From: Sipunculus nudus
Lineage: Eukaryota; Annelida; Sipuncula; Golfingiida; Sipunculidae
Direction: 5' to 3'
Assembly (NCBI GenBank): GCA_026874595.1
Contig: CM049308.1
Span: 43,473,327 to 43,537,326, forward strand
DNA length: 64,000 bases
Shown here: piece after piece, positions 24,364 to 35,912 of the stretch
Layout: every line of letters begins with the position of its first letter
Position numbering within the stretch: position 1 is the stretch's first letter
Notes under the pieces: generated by a model
Told to the model about the DNA's origin: nothing
Databases searched by the model: none
What the model saw: only the letters and a program-made list of their open reading frames with translations
Program-made: the position numbers and the translations under genes

Positions 24364-25029
24364 GTTTCGAGTCTTGGCCGTGATAACAATTTACAAAATG
24401 CTGGATGAAAACATGTTTAAATGACACTTGATGTTTGACGTTTACCCTTGACAGAAATATAATGAAAAAACTTTCTGAAAGAGGTCAAGTATATACACTC
24501 AGGCACACGTTTTTGTATTGGTGATGCATATAAGGCCTATAGCTCGATCTTATATCCGCATTACTGTCTTACAGAGAAACTGTTCACGGCACATTTCATG
24601 TGAGTACATTCTAATGGTGTTGGGGCTTTAGCGGGATTAATGTGCAAATTGCTGTTTCAGGTATTAATTAACCTTGTATTAATTGTTGTTTCAAGGTATA
24701 CTGACAGATTACTTGACACGTCCGAACGGGCCTGTTGCAAAGAGGCGTTGATGTCTTAACTTCAGTAACATCTGTTTGCCACTACATGCTAACCTTAATT
24801 ACGTCATAATTGGAACAATGGTACTGAAATCGTCTATTGGGCTACTGCTATTATACAGACAGAAAACAAAGCAAAGTAAATTCAGACGGCAATTTCAAAC
24901 TGCTTAGTAATAACTGCTGAAAGGACTTGGTTGGTGATGGGAGCAGGTAGAACTATTTATAATATTGCTATGAAGAACATTTTATCAAATCAGTATAGGT
25001 CGGGTTCCGAACAACATTATGGTAACAGA
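24364..25029. other. Noncoding stretch
   Basis: No gene or repeat boundary recognised between the TA-flanked element and the next dispersed repeat. Confidence 0.35.
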
Positions 25030-25330
25030 ACAGACCTATCCATGAACTCTATGTGACTTCAATCGCATATTCATTCAATGAATAATCATGAGCAGAGCAA
25101 TGGCGAGCGACCAAGTTACCGTTGGCAATGAAAAAGTCAATCAACCGACAAGCACAACATTTGCATAATTTGGGCGACTCTCCCAAACAGAACACTTGTA
25201 GTCTGTACCAGTACCCGTGTCAGCATGTTTTCCGGGATATATTTTCTTTACAAAGGAGACAGTCCTAAGCCAAAGGTTGCAGGAGCCATTCCTCCGAATA
25301 CGGAGTGAATAATAATGTCTTACCTGGCAC
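25030..25330 (-). repeat. Dispersed repeat, copy 2 (inverted relative to 12.19-12.45 kb)
   Basis: Reverse-complement similarity to 12190-12450, including 'tgttttccgggatat', 'ccagtaccc' and 'attcattcaatgaat'. Moderate divergence and no coding capacity. Confidence 0.65.
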
Positions 25331-25679
25331 ATAATTCATACGAGACAAATAATCCAAAATATTGCAAGACAGTTCACAATACTGCGATATATTCATCACT
25401 GAAAAACAGAGATATAGCGATTCCAGTTCAAAATAATGCGACGTCCTACGTCATTGACCTTTGTGACGTCATTATTTTCTTGTAAACACCTCTCGAAACC
25501 ATGGGTATGGAGACCTGTGTAGACGCGCTTTAGGGGCCCATTATCATAATTAGGTTTAAAGGGCGGAGCATATTGGCTGTGCTGGTTAGGTCAATATACA
25601 AGACCAGGCGGGGCAAGCCCAAGGCAATATTTACCATTAGAACAATATTAAGGGTCATAAACATATAAATATATATATT

Positions 25680-26460
25680 ATATTGTTTGATTGATTGATT
25701 CTTTATTTCCTCCTTTTTTACAAAGAGAGTACAATCATTACGGAAATTAATCTAATATAACATATAATTATTAATAACTAAATAATACAAAAAAGGTAAT
25801 AATAAGCTGCATAAATAGTTTATGCCGTGAAATCATATATATCGTTGCAATATTACTCACACGATTAGCCAGAGACAACCTAGCCCAATGGCTTCATATA
25901 GAGAGGCAATATAATACCACATTATGTCAAAACGAAATAGTAGCTCTGTTTAAATGTTGCACAGAGTCAGCAATCATCAACATAAAATCAATATATGCAT
26001 TGTGGTCTTCAAAAAGACTACACTGATATCCAAAACACACATCAACTAAATCAGAGCCGTTCATATTGTGCAATGCCATAGCTGTAGACACATTAAAGCG
26101 ATCAAATAAATTTTCCCATAACTGATTGCGTTCATTATAAAGATATAGACAATTATTCAAAAGGTTACATAAAATATCATTCTGAAAAGTATTGCAAAAA
26201 TTGCATAAAAGACTCTCACCATTATTAACTAGGCACAATAACCGTACCATATTACAAATCTTTTTCCTATAATGTGCACAGGACCTAAATACTTCAATCA
26301 AAATATAAGGTTTTTTACCAAATTCAGAATGAATTCGTAAAAACCTACTACCAGAACACTTAGTTATCATAGGATCATGCCAGATAGTTTGTTCATATCT
26401 GAAGATTGCATTGGATACCACTTTTTTCCATTCAATCATATAAGGGAAATAACCTCCGTT
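25680..26460 (-). pseudogene. 5'-truncated LINE: ORF2 C-terminal fragment with 3' tail
   Basis: The minus-strand frame 26439-25927 (170 codons) reads like the C-terminal, post-RT part of a CR1/L2-type ORF2: a RLLCLVNN segment, then a CxxC pair (LLCNFC), a later Cys (NNCLYLYNERNQLWENL), and a hydrophobic end. The His expected in the CxxC...H...C knuckle is not evident. Downstream on the minus strand lie AATAAAG and a short (AATC)n tail near 25688-25705, as seen at CR1-like 3' ends. No RT domain is present, consistent with 5' truncation. Assignment rests on recalled family layout and is moderate. Confidence 0.55.
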
Positions 26461-26854
26461 TATTTACTTTATGAAATAAATTTACTCATAAAAATGAGCC
26501 ATAGCAAGCGTCTAGTGAAAGTACAAATAGCTTGCATGGTTTTTAACAGTTTTTCGCCATCCAGCATCATGTTACAGAACAATCACAGGATTTGGAGACT
26601 TCACTTCTGCACAAAACAAAATAGAAAAGAGAAATAGTAAAAAACATGAGAGAAATGTGTAAGTATATAATCCCTTTACTGTTTAAATTTTTTTTAGAAA
26701 TTTTCAGAGTCTGACACTCTTCACATTTACATTAGGAACAATATCTTGCTCAGCTTTTGTTCATTCTTCACAAAATTTCAACAAATACAACAAAACTAGT
26801 TTCTCTTTAGGTCATTGGGAACCTTTAGAACTGATAATAAATATACATTATTGT

Positions 26855-26886
26855 ATAAGATATATATATATATATATATATATACC
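26855..26886. repeat. (TA)n microsatellite
   Basis: About 13 TA units in an AT-rich noncoding tract. Confidence 0.9.
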
Positions 26887-27124
26887 TATATTTACATTAC
26901 GGACAAGATCTTTCTTGTTTGTCTTCTTTGTTTTCCATTTGGGAATAACATTATCATAACCGCGCATAGAGAAAAATGAAAATTATTTTTTACTTAAAAC
27001 GCCATATTTTATATCTATGTATGTGCATACTCAATTATAATAACATTAAATAAATTTAAGCTTGTGTTTAAGTTAACAAACATAACACTTGCCAGTAGTT
27101 GACTGTTATAGGTGTTAGCAGAAT

Positions 27125-27178
27125 TTTAGGGGGGCGCGCCCCCCTTTGCGCCCCCTTATGAATACGCCCCTGAACTGT
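27125..27178. repeat. GC-rich palindromic transposon-end fragment
   Basis: GGGGGGCGCGCCCCCC is a perfect palindrome, followed by 'tttgcgcccccttatgaata' and 'cgcccctg'. The complement starting CAGGGGCGTATTCATAAGGG looks like a DNA-transposon terminus. The opposite terminus was not found, and a link to the Helentron downstream is not shown. Confidence 0.4.
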
Positions 27179-27384
27179 TATTTCTGAATTCTTAGAAAAA
27201 GTACGTCATTCTGCAAATTACGTGTGCTGTTGTTGTCATCGCTTGTTGTCATCACATGTTTAGGATGTGAGTTGTCAATTTGAAATAAGAGAATTATAAC
27301 AAAGTGTCACAGTCTCTCTTGCCAGATGTACTGGCATTTCGTCAAAGCTCTTACAATAATGAAGAACGTGCCACTTGACACTAA

Positions 27385-27840
27385 AAAAAAGGAAAATTGC
27401 CCGCAAAGTCCAAAGCAAATAATTTGTCTTTAGTAGATCCATCAAAAGAACTTGCAGATCAGAATACGCTTGAACTGAGACTTGTTTGCCAAAGAATCGC
27501 TTTCATGAAAATGGTAGGCTTACCAGGAGGGAAACAACAGGGAATTCATGGACCAGTAGTAAATGTCCCAGCAAAACTTGATGCGGTATGTGAGGTACTT
27601 CCGAGACTACCTTCAGAGTCGCAAGTTGTTGGAATGAAATTGAAGAGAAGTTTGAAACACTCCTCTTTCTACATGTATGATTCCGTTGTGGCCTGATGTG
27701 GTGATGAATGCTCTTAGATGGTTAAGAAAGAAAACCCACATTATGCAAATATTGAAATTAATGAAAATTGGCTAGAAGATTCGATAAATGATGATTCTAG
27801 GCTTTGGCATGCTGTTTCTCCAACAGACGAAAATGACTGT
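27385..27840 (+). pseudogene. Helentron N-terminal (DUF6570-like) region, frameshifted
   Basis: Reads GKLPAKSKANNLSL, then LVCQRIAFMKMVGLPGGKQQ, then GIHGPVVNVPAKL and LPRLPSESQVVGMKLKR. This matches the conserved segment upstream of Rep in many animal Helitrons. A stop occurs at 27694. The continuation VMNALRWL (27699-27722) is in another frame, and ENPHYANIEINENWLEDS (from about 27730) in a third. Confidence 0.8.
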
Positions 27841-27939
27841 TCAACTGAAAAACAGGGTGAAACTAAAGAAAAAGTTACCATTAGAAAAGGAAACGTCATT
27901 GAGAAAAGGCGACGCCATACTGAAGTTGTTTCTGTGACT

Positions 27940-28555
27940 AATATGAGTGACGGTCAAAGTGACTATGAAAAATTGATGACAATGGCCAGTCAGAGTAGAA
28001 TGCATGTTATGGATGTTCCCGGAGATGGAAACTGTATGTTTTATGCATTTTGATACCATCTTGAGAGGTTAGGTTATAACTGATACGAACGTCATTCTTT
28101 TACGTAACCAAGTGGCTGACTATATGATTGAGAACAAGGAAAATTACATTGAATTTGTTGCTACTAGAATGGAAAGTGAAGACCATGCAACTGCTGACAT
28201 CGAACAGCCGACTGCTGAAGATTTGTTCGTTAATCAAATGACAGACAGGGACACCCAAAGAGAAATCCAGTGGATAAGATACATAGATGACTTAAGGAAT
28301 CAAAGTTGGGGTGATCATCTGGTGCTCCAGGCTCTAGCAGACATGTATTCAGTGAAAGTGAAGGTTCACTCAACAAGTGCTCTTATGGTTCACACAATAC
28401 ACCCAAGGCTTGCAAGTAGTAAAACACAGGAAATTGATCTCGGACTTCTGGGGCAGTCGCATTATGTGATATTTGAGCCATTCACCGAAACTGCTGTAGA
28501 AATGAATGAATACGATGTTTGCCAGGACGATAGTAAAAGTAATCAGAGCACATAA
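27940..28555 (+). pseudogene. Helentron OTU cysteine-protease-like domain, frameshifted
   Basis: MHVMDVPGDGNCMFYAF (about 28002-28052) holds the OTU catalytic Asp and Cys (DGNC). A stop and frameshift follow at 28051-28085. The rest continues at 28090-28555 with NQSWGDHLVLQALADMY and a terminal GQSHYVIFEP that supplies the expected catalytic His. All three catalytic positions are still readable despite the break. Confidence 0.85.
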
Positions 28556-28749
28556 ACTGCCTGTGACAAAGTTGATGGAAACATGTCATGTTCTGAAGAA
28601 GACGAAGACCTAAGAGAACAGGATGAATATGCATTTGAAGAAGCATCTAAATTACGATGGCTGCCATATGAAACAAGTATGATGAATGAAGATCCTGAAT
28701 TACTGAACAAAATAATGTGTTGCGCCAGCTGATGGAGCAAAACCAATGC

Positions 28750-30070
28750 CACTTTTTAGTGATCCTAACTTTGAGGAATTATCAAATCCTGACAAGTATC
28801 CTTACGAAAAAATGCACTGATAGCTGAACGACCTGTTTACTTGAATCCTCGAAAATATTTCAACCAAAGATTATTTGATGTTGATGGCGGATTTTCAAGA
28901 TCTATTGAGTACATATTAATTGCACAATATGCAACTGAATGTAACCAAGTTACAGGTGACATTAATCACTACATTTTCAGACGGGCTAGTGGAAGACGCT
29001 TTCAGGGGAAACGGCTGACTGCAGGCATGGTAAAAAATGTAGAACAGATGAAAAGTTTTGTAAAATCAGATAAAGCCTACAGAATGTTGAAAAACGTCAG
29101 GGGAACTCCGGCCTATTTCCAAACTGTATTTTATGACGTTTTAGGCATGGTTCGACAGCTAGGAATACCAATGTGGTTTTTCACAGTTTCTGCTGCTGAC
29201 ATGCAATGACCTGACGTGATTCAAACAATAGCGAGACAGTATGGGACGATATTGACTGATGATGATGTGAAACAATTATCTTTAAATGAGAGATAACAAT
29301 GGCTGAGAAGAAACCCAGTCACTGCTGCACGCCAGTTCCAGTACGGATTAGAACGGTTGTTCAGAGATGTCCTGAAATCAAAAGATCAACCATTAGGGGA
29401 AATAGTTGACTACGTTATTCAAATAGAATTCCAGGCTCGTGGTTCTCCTCATGCACATACACTTATGGGTGAAAGATGCACCGGAAATTGACTCGGATGC
29501 AGATGAAACAGTTGCATCATTTGTTGACAAATACATTACATGTGCAATACCTGGTGATGAAGACGAAACTCTGGAAGAACTAGTCAAGGAATTGCAAACT
29601 CACACTTACTCAAGTTATTGCAAGAAGAAAGGACCGTGTAGATTCAGCTTTCCTAGACCACCTAGCCCCGTAACACTCATTGCAAAAGAACCAGACGATG
29701 AAATGGCAAAACTATAGAAACATTGTGGATCCCGTGTACTCCAAAGAGTGAATGATGTAATGTCCGTTGAGGATACGTCAAAAGACGCCACACTGGAACA
29801 GATTCTAGACAAAGCCTGTGTTTCCCTGCAAGACTACATTCAACAGTTACTGGTTTCATAAAGAGGCAAAACAATAGTATTAAAGAGGTCACCAACAGAA
29901 AGTTTATCAATCCATACAACACAGTCATACTGAAAGCCTGGCAGGCAAACATGGACATACTTTACATCATAGATGCATACGCATGTGTAATGTACATCGC
30001 TGCCTATCTGACCAAAATGAAAAAGGCATTGGGGAGCTGCTAAAACAAGTATGTAAAGAGTACAAAGACC
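28750..30070 (+). pseudogene. Helentron HUH Rep (rolling-circle initiator) domain, frameshifted
   Basis: Conserved blocks appear in order: YFNQRLFDVDGGFSRSIEY (from 28856), RRASGRRFQGKRLTAGMVKN, RGTPAYFQTVFYDVLGMVRQ, IPMWFFTVSAADMQ (29168-29206), the metal-binding FQARGSPHAH (near 29431, the HUH-type HxH), and YIAAYLTK (near 29995-30020), which holds the Tyr and Lys of the nicking site. Stops fall at 29207, 29294 and 29715, and frames change near 29460, 29860 and 30010. Confidence 0.85.
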
Positions 30071-31578
30071 AAGAGATTAAATGAATGCTTCGACGTGTAG
30101 GTTCCATTTTCCTAAATCATCGTGAAGTCAGCGCTCAAGAAGCTGTTTACCGAATATTATCGATGCCCATGAAACAATTCAGTAGAGAAGTCATATTTGT
30201 TAATACAGATACAAAAGATGTGCGGACAGCTGTTCTCAAACCACAGAAAAACTGGACGTTTTGGGGGATCAAGAGGAAAAAATTTTCCAGAGCAATGTTA
30301 TTGAACGATACTCTTTGAGACCTAACTGTATCGAAAATATGTGTCTAGCCGAGTTCGCAGCTAACTATAAAGTGAGATATGGAAACATGAATGAGGAGGA
30401 AAATGACTCTGTACAGCTGAAAATCTGCAGTTGTTAATTATTGACGAGATATCTATGGTTGGGTCTGATATGGTGCTGGACATCCACAAACGTCTGCAGA
30501 AAATAAAAGGACTTTCAGATGATTCAGTTTTGTTCGGAAATGTTTTAAGCTTGGCAGTTGGAGGCATGTATCAGCTGCCCCCAGTATTACAGTCACAGAT
30601 CTATCAACCGGTGAAAGATCCTGTAGAAAGACTACAAGGTAACCTTTAGAAAGACAAATTCCATCTACATGAATTGCATGAGGTAATGCGTCAAAAAGAC
30701 GACTGTTCCTTTGCTGAAATGCTTTGTCGCAAAGGGGACGAAGTGGCGAAGGGGAAACCATACTGATGTTGATATTTTATTATTATTATCACGACAGACA
30801 GCGGAAGATGATACAAATTATCCACATGACGCTTTGCACGTTTGTGCATATAACTGTGACGTTGATGAAAGGAATTTGAATAAATTGAAAGAACTGGAGC
30901 CAAATGAAGACCATCTGATATACATCCATGCATCAGATAATAAGACTGACAGCACAGGGCAGGTCAATTTGGAAAAGAAGAACACTTCACAGAAGCAATC
31001 TTAAACTGCGGGTTTACATACGATTCTTGTGTTGACAGTTGGTGCCAAAGTCATGCTTACAAACAACATCGATACAGCTGATGGTCTTGTCAATGGTGTT
31101 ATAGGAACAGTACAAAAGATAGTAAAAAAATGCCAGTGGAACAGTTCAAGTGATTTTGGTGAGGTTTGACGATCAGTCTGTTGGAAAGGGTGCATTATGT
31201 GCTAGTCAGTGGAAACAGGAATATCCCTATGGAGTGCCTATTAGGAGACATGAAGCAAGATACGAAAAACGAAACAGAAAGGGAGCTCAGATTGCAAGAC
31301 GACAATTTCCATTAACATTAGCATGGGCAGTAACCATCCACAAGTGCCAGGGTCTCACCGTAGACAAAATTGTCGTGTACATGAAAAAGGCAAAGCGCTT
31401 TTGGAAAGGACAGGCTTATGTTGTATTTAGTCGTGTGAAGACATTGGAAGGTTTATATATCGTAGACTTTTATGCGGCTGGAATTAAGGCTAACAAGAAA
31501 ATAGAAGATGAAATGGAAGAAATGTCATTTGAATGTACGTTATTTTCTCCCGAAAAGTCCAGACCTGCTAACTGCTAG
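30070..31578 (+). pseudogene. Helentron PIF1-like helicase, internally deleted
   Basis: The upstream junction FLNHREVSAQEAVYRILSMP (30109-30168) and LAEFAANYKVRYGN are present. Then Walker B LLIIDEISMVGSDM (from about 30431) follows almost directly: the GxxGxGK Walker A box and its surroundings are missing, indicating an internal deletion near 30.42 kb. Later motifs remain: LAVGGMYQLPPV (30551-30586), [20 protein letters not shown] (31041-31100), FPLTLAWAVTIHKCQGLTVD (31307-31366) and GQAYVVFSRVKTLEGLYIV (31408-31464). Stops and frameshifts fall at 30648, 30764, 31002 and 31140. Confidence 0.88.
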
Positions 31579-31685
31579 ACAAGCCCGCATTTTCAATCGC
31601 ACATATGTGATGTGTTTCACCGAAACATATTTGACAGATGAGCACAATTTAGATATTTTTTTCGGAAAAGTACCAGTATCGCATA
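31555..31685 (+). pseudogene. Helentron endonuclease domain, 5' piece
   Basis: A frame shifted from the helicase reads ARIFNRTYVMCFTETYLTDE then HNLDIFFGK. This matches the early 'ETWL' strand of exonuclease/endonuclease/phosphatase-fold enzymes fused to Helentron helicases, with the metal-binding Glu in TET. It ends abruptly at the inserted element. Confidence 0.75.
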
Positions 31686-32900
31686 CTGTGGTTGTCTTCT
31701 TATTTGCGGTGGTTTCAAATTCGCGATATTTGCGGTCGCTCTCTGACCACGAAATTGAAACCACGCAGTTTTGAATGCATCTGTACAAGACCATGATCAT
31801 TAATTTCAGAAGCTGCCGATAGTTTGCGACAGTTGAGATTTATCTGCAGCTACGTAGTGATGTTCATCGAGCCTGGTGCGTTAAATTATTCAGGGCCCAT
31901 GAAAAATAATATCGGTTGGCTTAGATGCAAAAACAGTGACCCTTTGAAAGTGCGTGCTAAGGCCGGCAGACGCGCCCGGCAGTTTTTCCTGTCCCCCGGC
32001 AAATGACTTGAAAGTGTCAGTGCCCGCTGGGCAGTAATATTTTGTTACGTGTATGTGTGCAAAGTTAGATGACATCCAGTGCCGCTTAAAATGAATATTC
32101 ACATTGTACCGTATTTAGTCATGTTAATGAATAAAATTTGCCACTAAAGTAGTGAACGGAGCCGCTAGGGTTGCGCCACCTTGTAAATGTATAAAGGACT
32201 AATTATGAAATCATGACTCGCCAAACGATGTATGATTGGCTTGTGATGACGTGAATTTTGAATATATTTGAAAGGTCTTATTCATTCTGGGACCAAAGTG
32301 CCGTAAAAGAGTGGAATATTATGTTTTGCTTCAGATTCTAACTGTAAGAAACTGAATACGGTTCCTTCATCCATCTATATGGAAGTAATTATAGCAACAT
32401 ATATAAACGGCACTCAAATTAATCTGGGCACATCCCTGCCTTTGATACTGTAACAAGGGGGCTCCCTACAGGCGTCCCATGTTGGTTGAGCAGGTGATTA
32501 CGACTCGACTTTTAATTAACAGGAGTAAGATACCCTTATCAAGACAGTTTCCCTAAACAAACTTAATATACGGCTTTGTAGTTACAGGTTGGTTTCTCGA
32601 CACACCTTAATAACATGTGAGTTGTTTTTAATGAGCCTCGGCCCTGAACTTTTTACAGCGAGCGGGGTCAATGCTTCCCGCAGGCGTCGGCTCAGCCGTC
32701 TGTGAACGTTCGAACATGCGATATCCGGACAGAGAAATAGTAGACCTAGATAATAGTGAAATCACCGGTTAACGAAATAATTTTTGATAATAAAATATAC
32801 TACTAGACCAGTGATAGAGCGCGAAAAATGAACCCGTTAAACCTTTAAAAATATAAAAAACGGCGAAAATTCAGCCCCGCCGATATAAAGGCAACCACAG
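31686..32900. mobile_element. 1215-bp TA-flanked DNA element inside the Helentron endonuclease
   Basis: The ends are inverted repeats: CTGTGGTTGTCTTCTTATTT at the left and, read inward from 32900, CTGTGGTTGCCTTTATATCG. Both junctions carry TA (31684-31685 and 32901-32902). The interior has no recognisable transposase, so this is a non-autonomous Tc1/mariner-type insertion. Taking one TA as the target, the endonuclease frame on both sides is continuous, which fixes the boundaries precisely. Confidence 0.82.
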
Positions 32901-33387
32901 TATTCCGATACAATGTACCATCAAACAGAACCATGGTGGATTGCACGGTGTTATGGTAATTGTAAAGAAGAAATTACAATCAGAGGAGTTAACTGTCGAG
33001 AGTGAGGCACTGGAATGTAAAATTGTACAGGTCAAAGTTCAGGAATCAAAAATGATTGTTGTTGTTGCATACAGAAAACCGTGATGCCCTTTTGAGCACT
33101 TTTGCCGAAGATTTCGTTCTGTCATCTCCTCTTTACCCTTGGATTTACCAGTGTTTGATTTGGGCGACTTTAATGATGACTTGAATGAAAAGTAAGAAAG
33201 CAAATTAGTTGTATTCATGAAGGAATTCGGGTTTGAACAATTTGAAAGAATCCCTACACCTGACAGAGGGACGCTCATCGACCATATATACCACAACAAT
33301 GTTGGTACACTGGGAGTTAGCTCAGAAGTGCATGACACATACTTTTCCGATCACGACATAACTTTTTGTAACTTTAAGAACAAATGA
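32901..33387 (+). pseudogene. Helentron endonuclease domain, 3' piece
   Basis: Continues as KQNHGGLHGVMVIVKKKL, then MIVVVAYRKP, LPVFDLGDFNDDLNEK, FERIPTPDRGTLIDHIYHNN and YFSDHDITFC. GDFN and the final SDHD are the catalytic strands of the AP-endonuclease/EEP fold. In-frame stops at 33081 and 33195 show inactivation; the terminal stop is at 33385-33387. Confidence 0.85.
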
Positions 33388-33950
33388 ATTATTTTACATT
33401 GTACTTATACGGTATCCATTATTATTATACTGTCCAGTTATTAGTATTTTAATATATTTTTATTCATTCATACTTTGATATATTTGTATTTTTATTAATA
33501 AATTGGTTATTTATATTAATGGGATTTTGAATATTTTAATAAATAAAGACGATGGAATAATATGATCTAAATATTTTACTTAACACTTTACATTTTCACC
33601 AAAATAATTGTTACATTATCTCTATACTGTTATTACTTTTCTATTGTCATATAATAATAATAATAATAATTATTATTATGGTTTATATAAGTTCATAATT
33701 GAAATGTTTTGTTTTTAATTCTTGATTGATTGAGAATTTCCAATATTCATTATTTTAAAAAGTTGATTGAATAATGAATAGAAATAATTTTTAAAATATT
33801 GTCTCTACCTAACGTTTTCTACAAAAAAAAATTCGGTCAGAGATATGATTCAAACGGCGGTACTCAAACGGCGTTCCATACTAAAATGACAAGCAGAGGA
33901 GTATATTGTTTCATATGAGGTACTGCCATGTAAAAATCAAAGTAGAACAA
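33388..33950. other. AT-rich noncoding stretch
   Basis: Very AT-rich, with an (AAT)n-(ATT)n palindrome at 33653-33680. Could include the lost 3' end of the Helentron, but no terminal hairpin is evident. Confidence 0.35.
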
Positions 33951-34434
33951 TGATGAAGATATGGTTGCTCTGTATCTGCACGAATCCATTCTACCTTCTT
34001 GTAACAATATACCATAAGATTTCGTTTTTGCACAGATATTTAATTACATTTACTGATGTATATATTCAAGGCATTAAATAAGACTAGATTAATTAAAATT
34101 GTCTAGATTAATTCACAAGTCTTGACAAGGGTGTGGTATTATGGAATAACTATGTTTCCTTTATTCTGAATTGTTCCAGTCTTATTTAAAAATGATGAAG
34201 ATATGGTTGCTCTGTATCTGCACGAATCCATTTTACCTTCTTGTAACAATATACCATAAGATTTCGTTTTTGCACAGATATTTAATTACATTTACTGATG
34301 TATATATTCAAGGCATTAAATAAGACTAGATTAATTAAAATTGTCTAGATTAATTCACAAGTCTTGACAAGGGTGTGGTATTACGGAAAAACTATGTTTC
34401 CTCTATTCTGAATTGTTCCAGTCTCATTTGAAAT
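33951..34434. repeat. 242-bp tandem duplication
   Basis: Two nearly identical copies starting 'tgatgaagatatggttgctc' at 33951 and 34193. Noncoding; recent by its low divergence. Confidence 0.88.
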
Positions 34435-34444
34435 TTGGATGGAG

Positions 34445-34760
34445 ACGTCACTTGGGGACAGGAGGTGACAGGCTGTGTGATAATCACGGTCGGTCTCTCC
34501 GGGAACAACGAGTGGCGCACCATCGCTCATTCGGGACATGAGTGGTTACGTCACTGGGGGACAGGAGGCGACAGGCTGTGAGATAAGCACGGTCGGTCTC
34601 TCCGAGAACAACCAGTGGCGCAGCATCGCTCATTCGTAACACGGGTTGTTACGTCACTTCGTAACAAAAGCCGGCAAGCTGTGTGATAAGCACGGTCGGT
34701 CTCTCCGGGAACAATCAGTATGGCGTACCAGTATATGAAAACTAGTGCTGGCTGAACCAA
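34445..34760. repeat. ~103-bp tandem repeat, three copies, with ACGTCAC cores
   Basis: Copies begin near 34445, 34547 and 34651. Each carries ACGTCACT, 'gcacggtcggtctctccg' (or 'atcacggtcgg'), and in part 'tggcgca.catcgctcattc'. The TTACGTCAC at 34545 and 34649 resembles a CRE half-palindrome. A weaker fourth copy starts near 34810. Confidence 0.75.
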
Positions 34761-35014
34761 ATTACGGTCTTGGATACACGCAATGAACAAGTCTTATTGG
34801 AGACAAAAGGTGGTTACATCATTTGGTCACAGTATCTGGCAGGCTATGTAATAACATCCTGTAGAAATGTCACAGTAACTGAAATAATCTAATATTTTCA
34901 TGTATATGTCGACCGTATATACCACAAAAACGTTGGTACCGAAGAACTTGCATCATGCAGTGATAAAAACTGTTATTCATAAAATGTTGCAATGTGACAA
35001 TAAATGAAATTTGT

Positions 35015-35018
<4 letters not shown>

Positions 35019-35068
<50 letters not shown>
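35019..35068. repeat. (TA)n microsatellite
   Basis: About 24 TA units. Confidence 0.95.
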
Positions 35069-35071
<3 letters not shown>

Positions 35072-35663
35072 TATATTTTATATAATATTTGTATATATTT
35101 TATTATTTTTTTATTCTATGTAATAAAATATATTGTTTGAATTCATCTTTTGTTATTCATGATGTTGTGCAAGAATTGCCGAACAGTCTGGAATGAATGT
35201 CTTCTAAATTATAAGCATTATGCACAACGTGAAGTGAATTGAATACTAGGAGACGTGGTCCATTAAGAAGAACTGCCGGACGAACAAACAGAAATACCAA
35301 GGACACGACTTGCTCAATGATCCATCTTATTCCTAAATAAGGAGAAATGACATTGAAACATATGGAGAAATCGTCCCAATACATGTTATGGATAGGTTAC
35401 AAAGTGATTGCTGCAAAACTGTAGCCTGTATAATGTTAAAAGTAAGACGAAAGAACCAGCAAAAAGGCGAAATTGAGGACATCTGATAAACAGAAAGACA
35501 ATCATGCTGACAAAGTGACACAAAGTGTAGGGCAGTTCAGTAGACGGTGTCATGGAAAAATCCAGGAGGGAGAAAACGAGGCATAGTTTGTGAAGATAGG
35601 ACCAATATTTACAAAAATTAATTTTCACGATCTTGACCTTGACCTTCGATCTATATGGATAAT

Positions 35664-35819
35664 TGTTACGGGGTGACATAAAAGCGGACCGAACTGTCTC
35701 GCTAGTGAAGCTTGCTTTTCTAGCGAAGCGGTTGGTACGCCTGACTTGTGCGTCACCCACTAGGGTTCGAAACCGGGGTCGGCCCAATGTTTTCCCCTGA
35801 GCAATTTGTCTTCGTAACA
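35664..35819 (+). repeat. 5' LTR of the TRIM-like element
   Basis: 156 bp. A-box-like TAGCGAAGCGG at 35721-35731 and B-box-like GGTTCGAAACC at 35764-35774. Only 2-3 bp of the tRNA T-stem can pair, so it is tRNA-derived or tRNA-like rather than a functional tRNA. Confidence 0.7.
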
Positions 35820-35822
35820 AAA

Positions 35823-35835
35823 TGGGGGTTCGTCC
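35823..35835 (+). promoter_or_regulatory. Primer-binding site, tRNA-Pro type
   Basis: TGGGGGTTCGTCC complements the 3' end of tRNA-Pro, including CCA, with a single C-to-T difference from the common proline site. Confidence 0.7.
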
Positions 35836-35912
35836 AACGTGACGGTAAAACTTTTTGGCCCAGGGAATAAGCTCACCTAAGTGTGACAGCAGAACGCTTT
35901 AAAAAGGGGGTG

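Larger units (their letters stand above)
27385..33387 (+). mobile_element. Degenerate Helentron (Helitron-family rolling-circle transposon)
   Basis: In order on the plus strand: a DUF6570-like N-terminal region, an OTU cysteine-protease-like domain, a HUH Rep domain, a PIF1-type helicase, and an AP-endonuclease-like domain. OTU plus a C-terminal endonuclease is the arrangement reported for the Helentron branch. The copy is dead: at least ten frameshifts or stops, loss of the helicase segment holding Walker A (around 30.42 kb), and a 1215-bp DNA element inserted in the endonuclease region (31686-32900). The 5' and 3' termini are not identified, so these boundaries mark coding remnants only. 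Base composition is like the surroundings. Confidence 0.9.
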
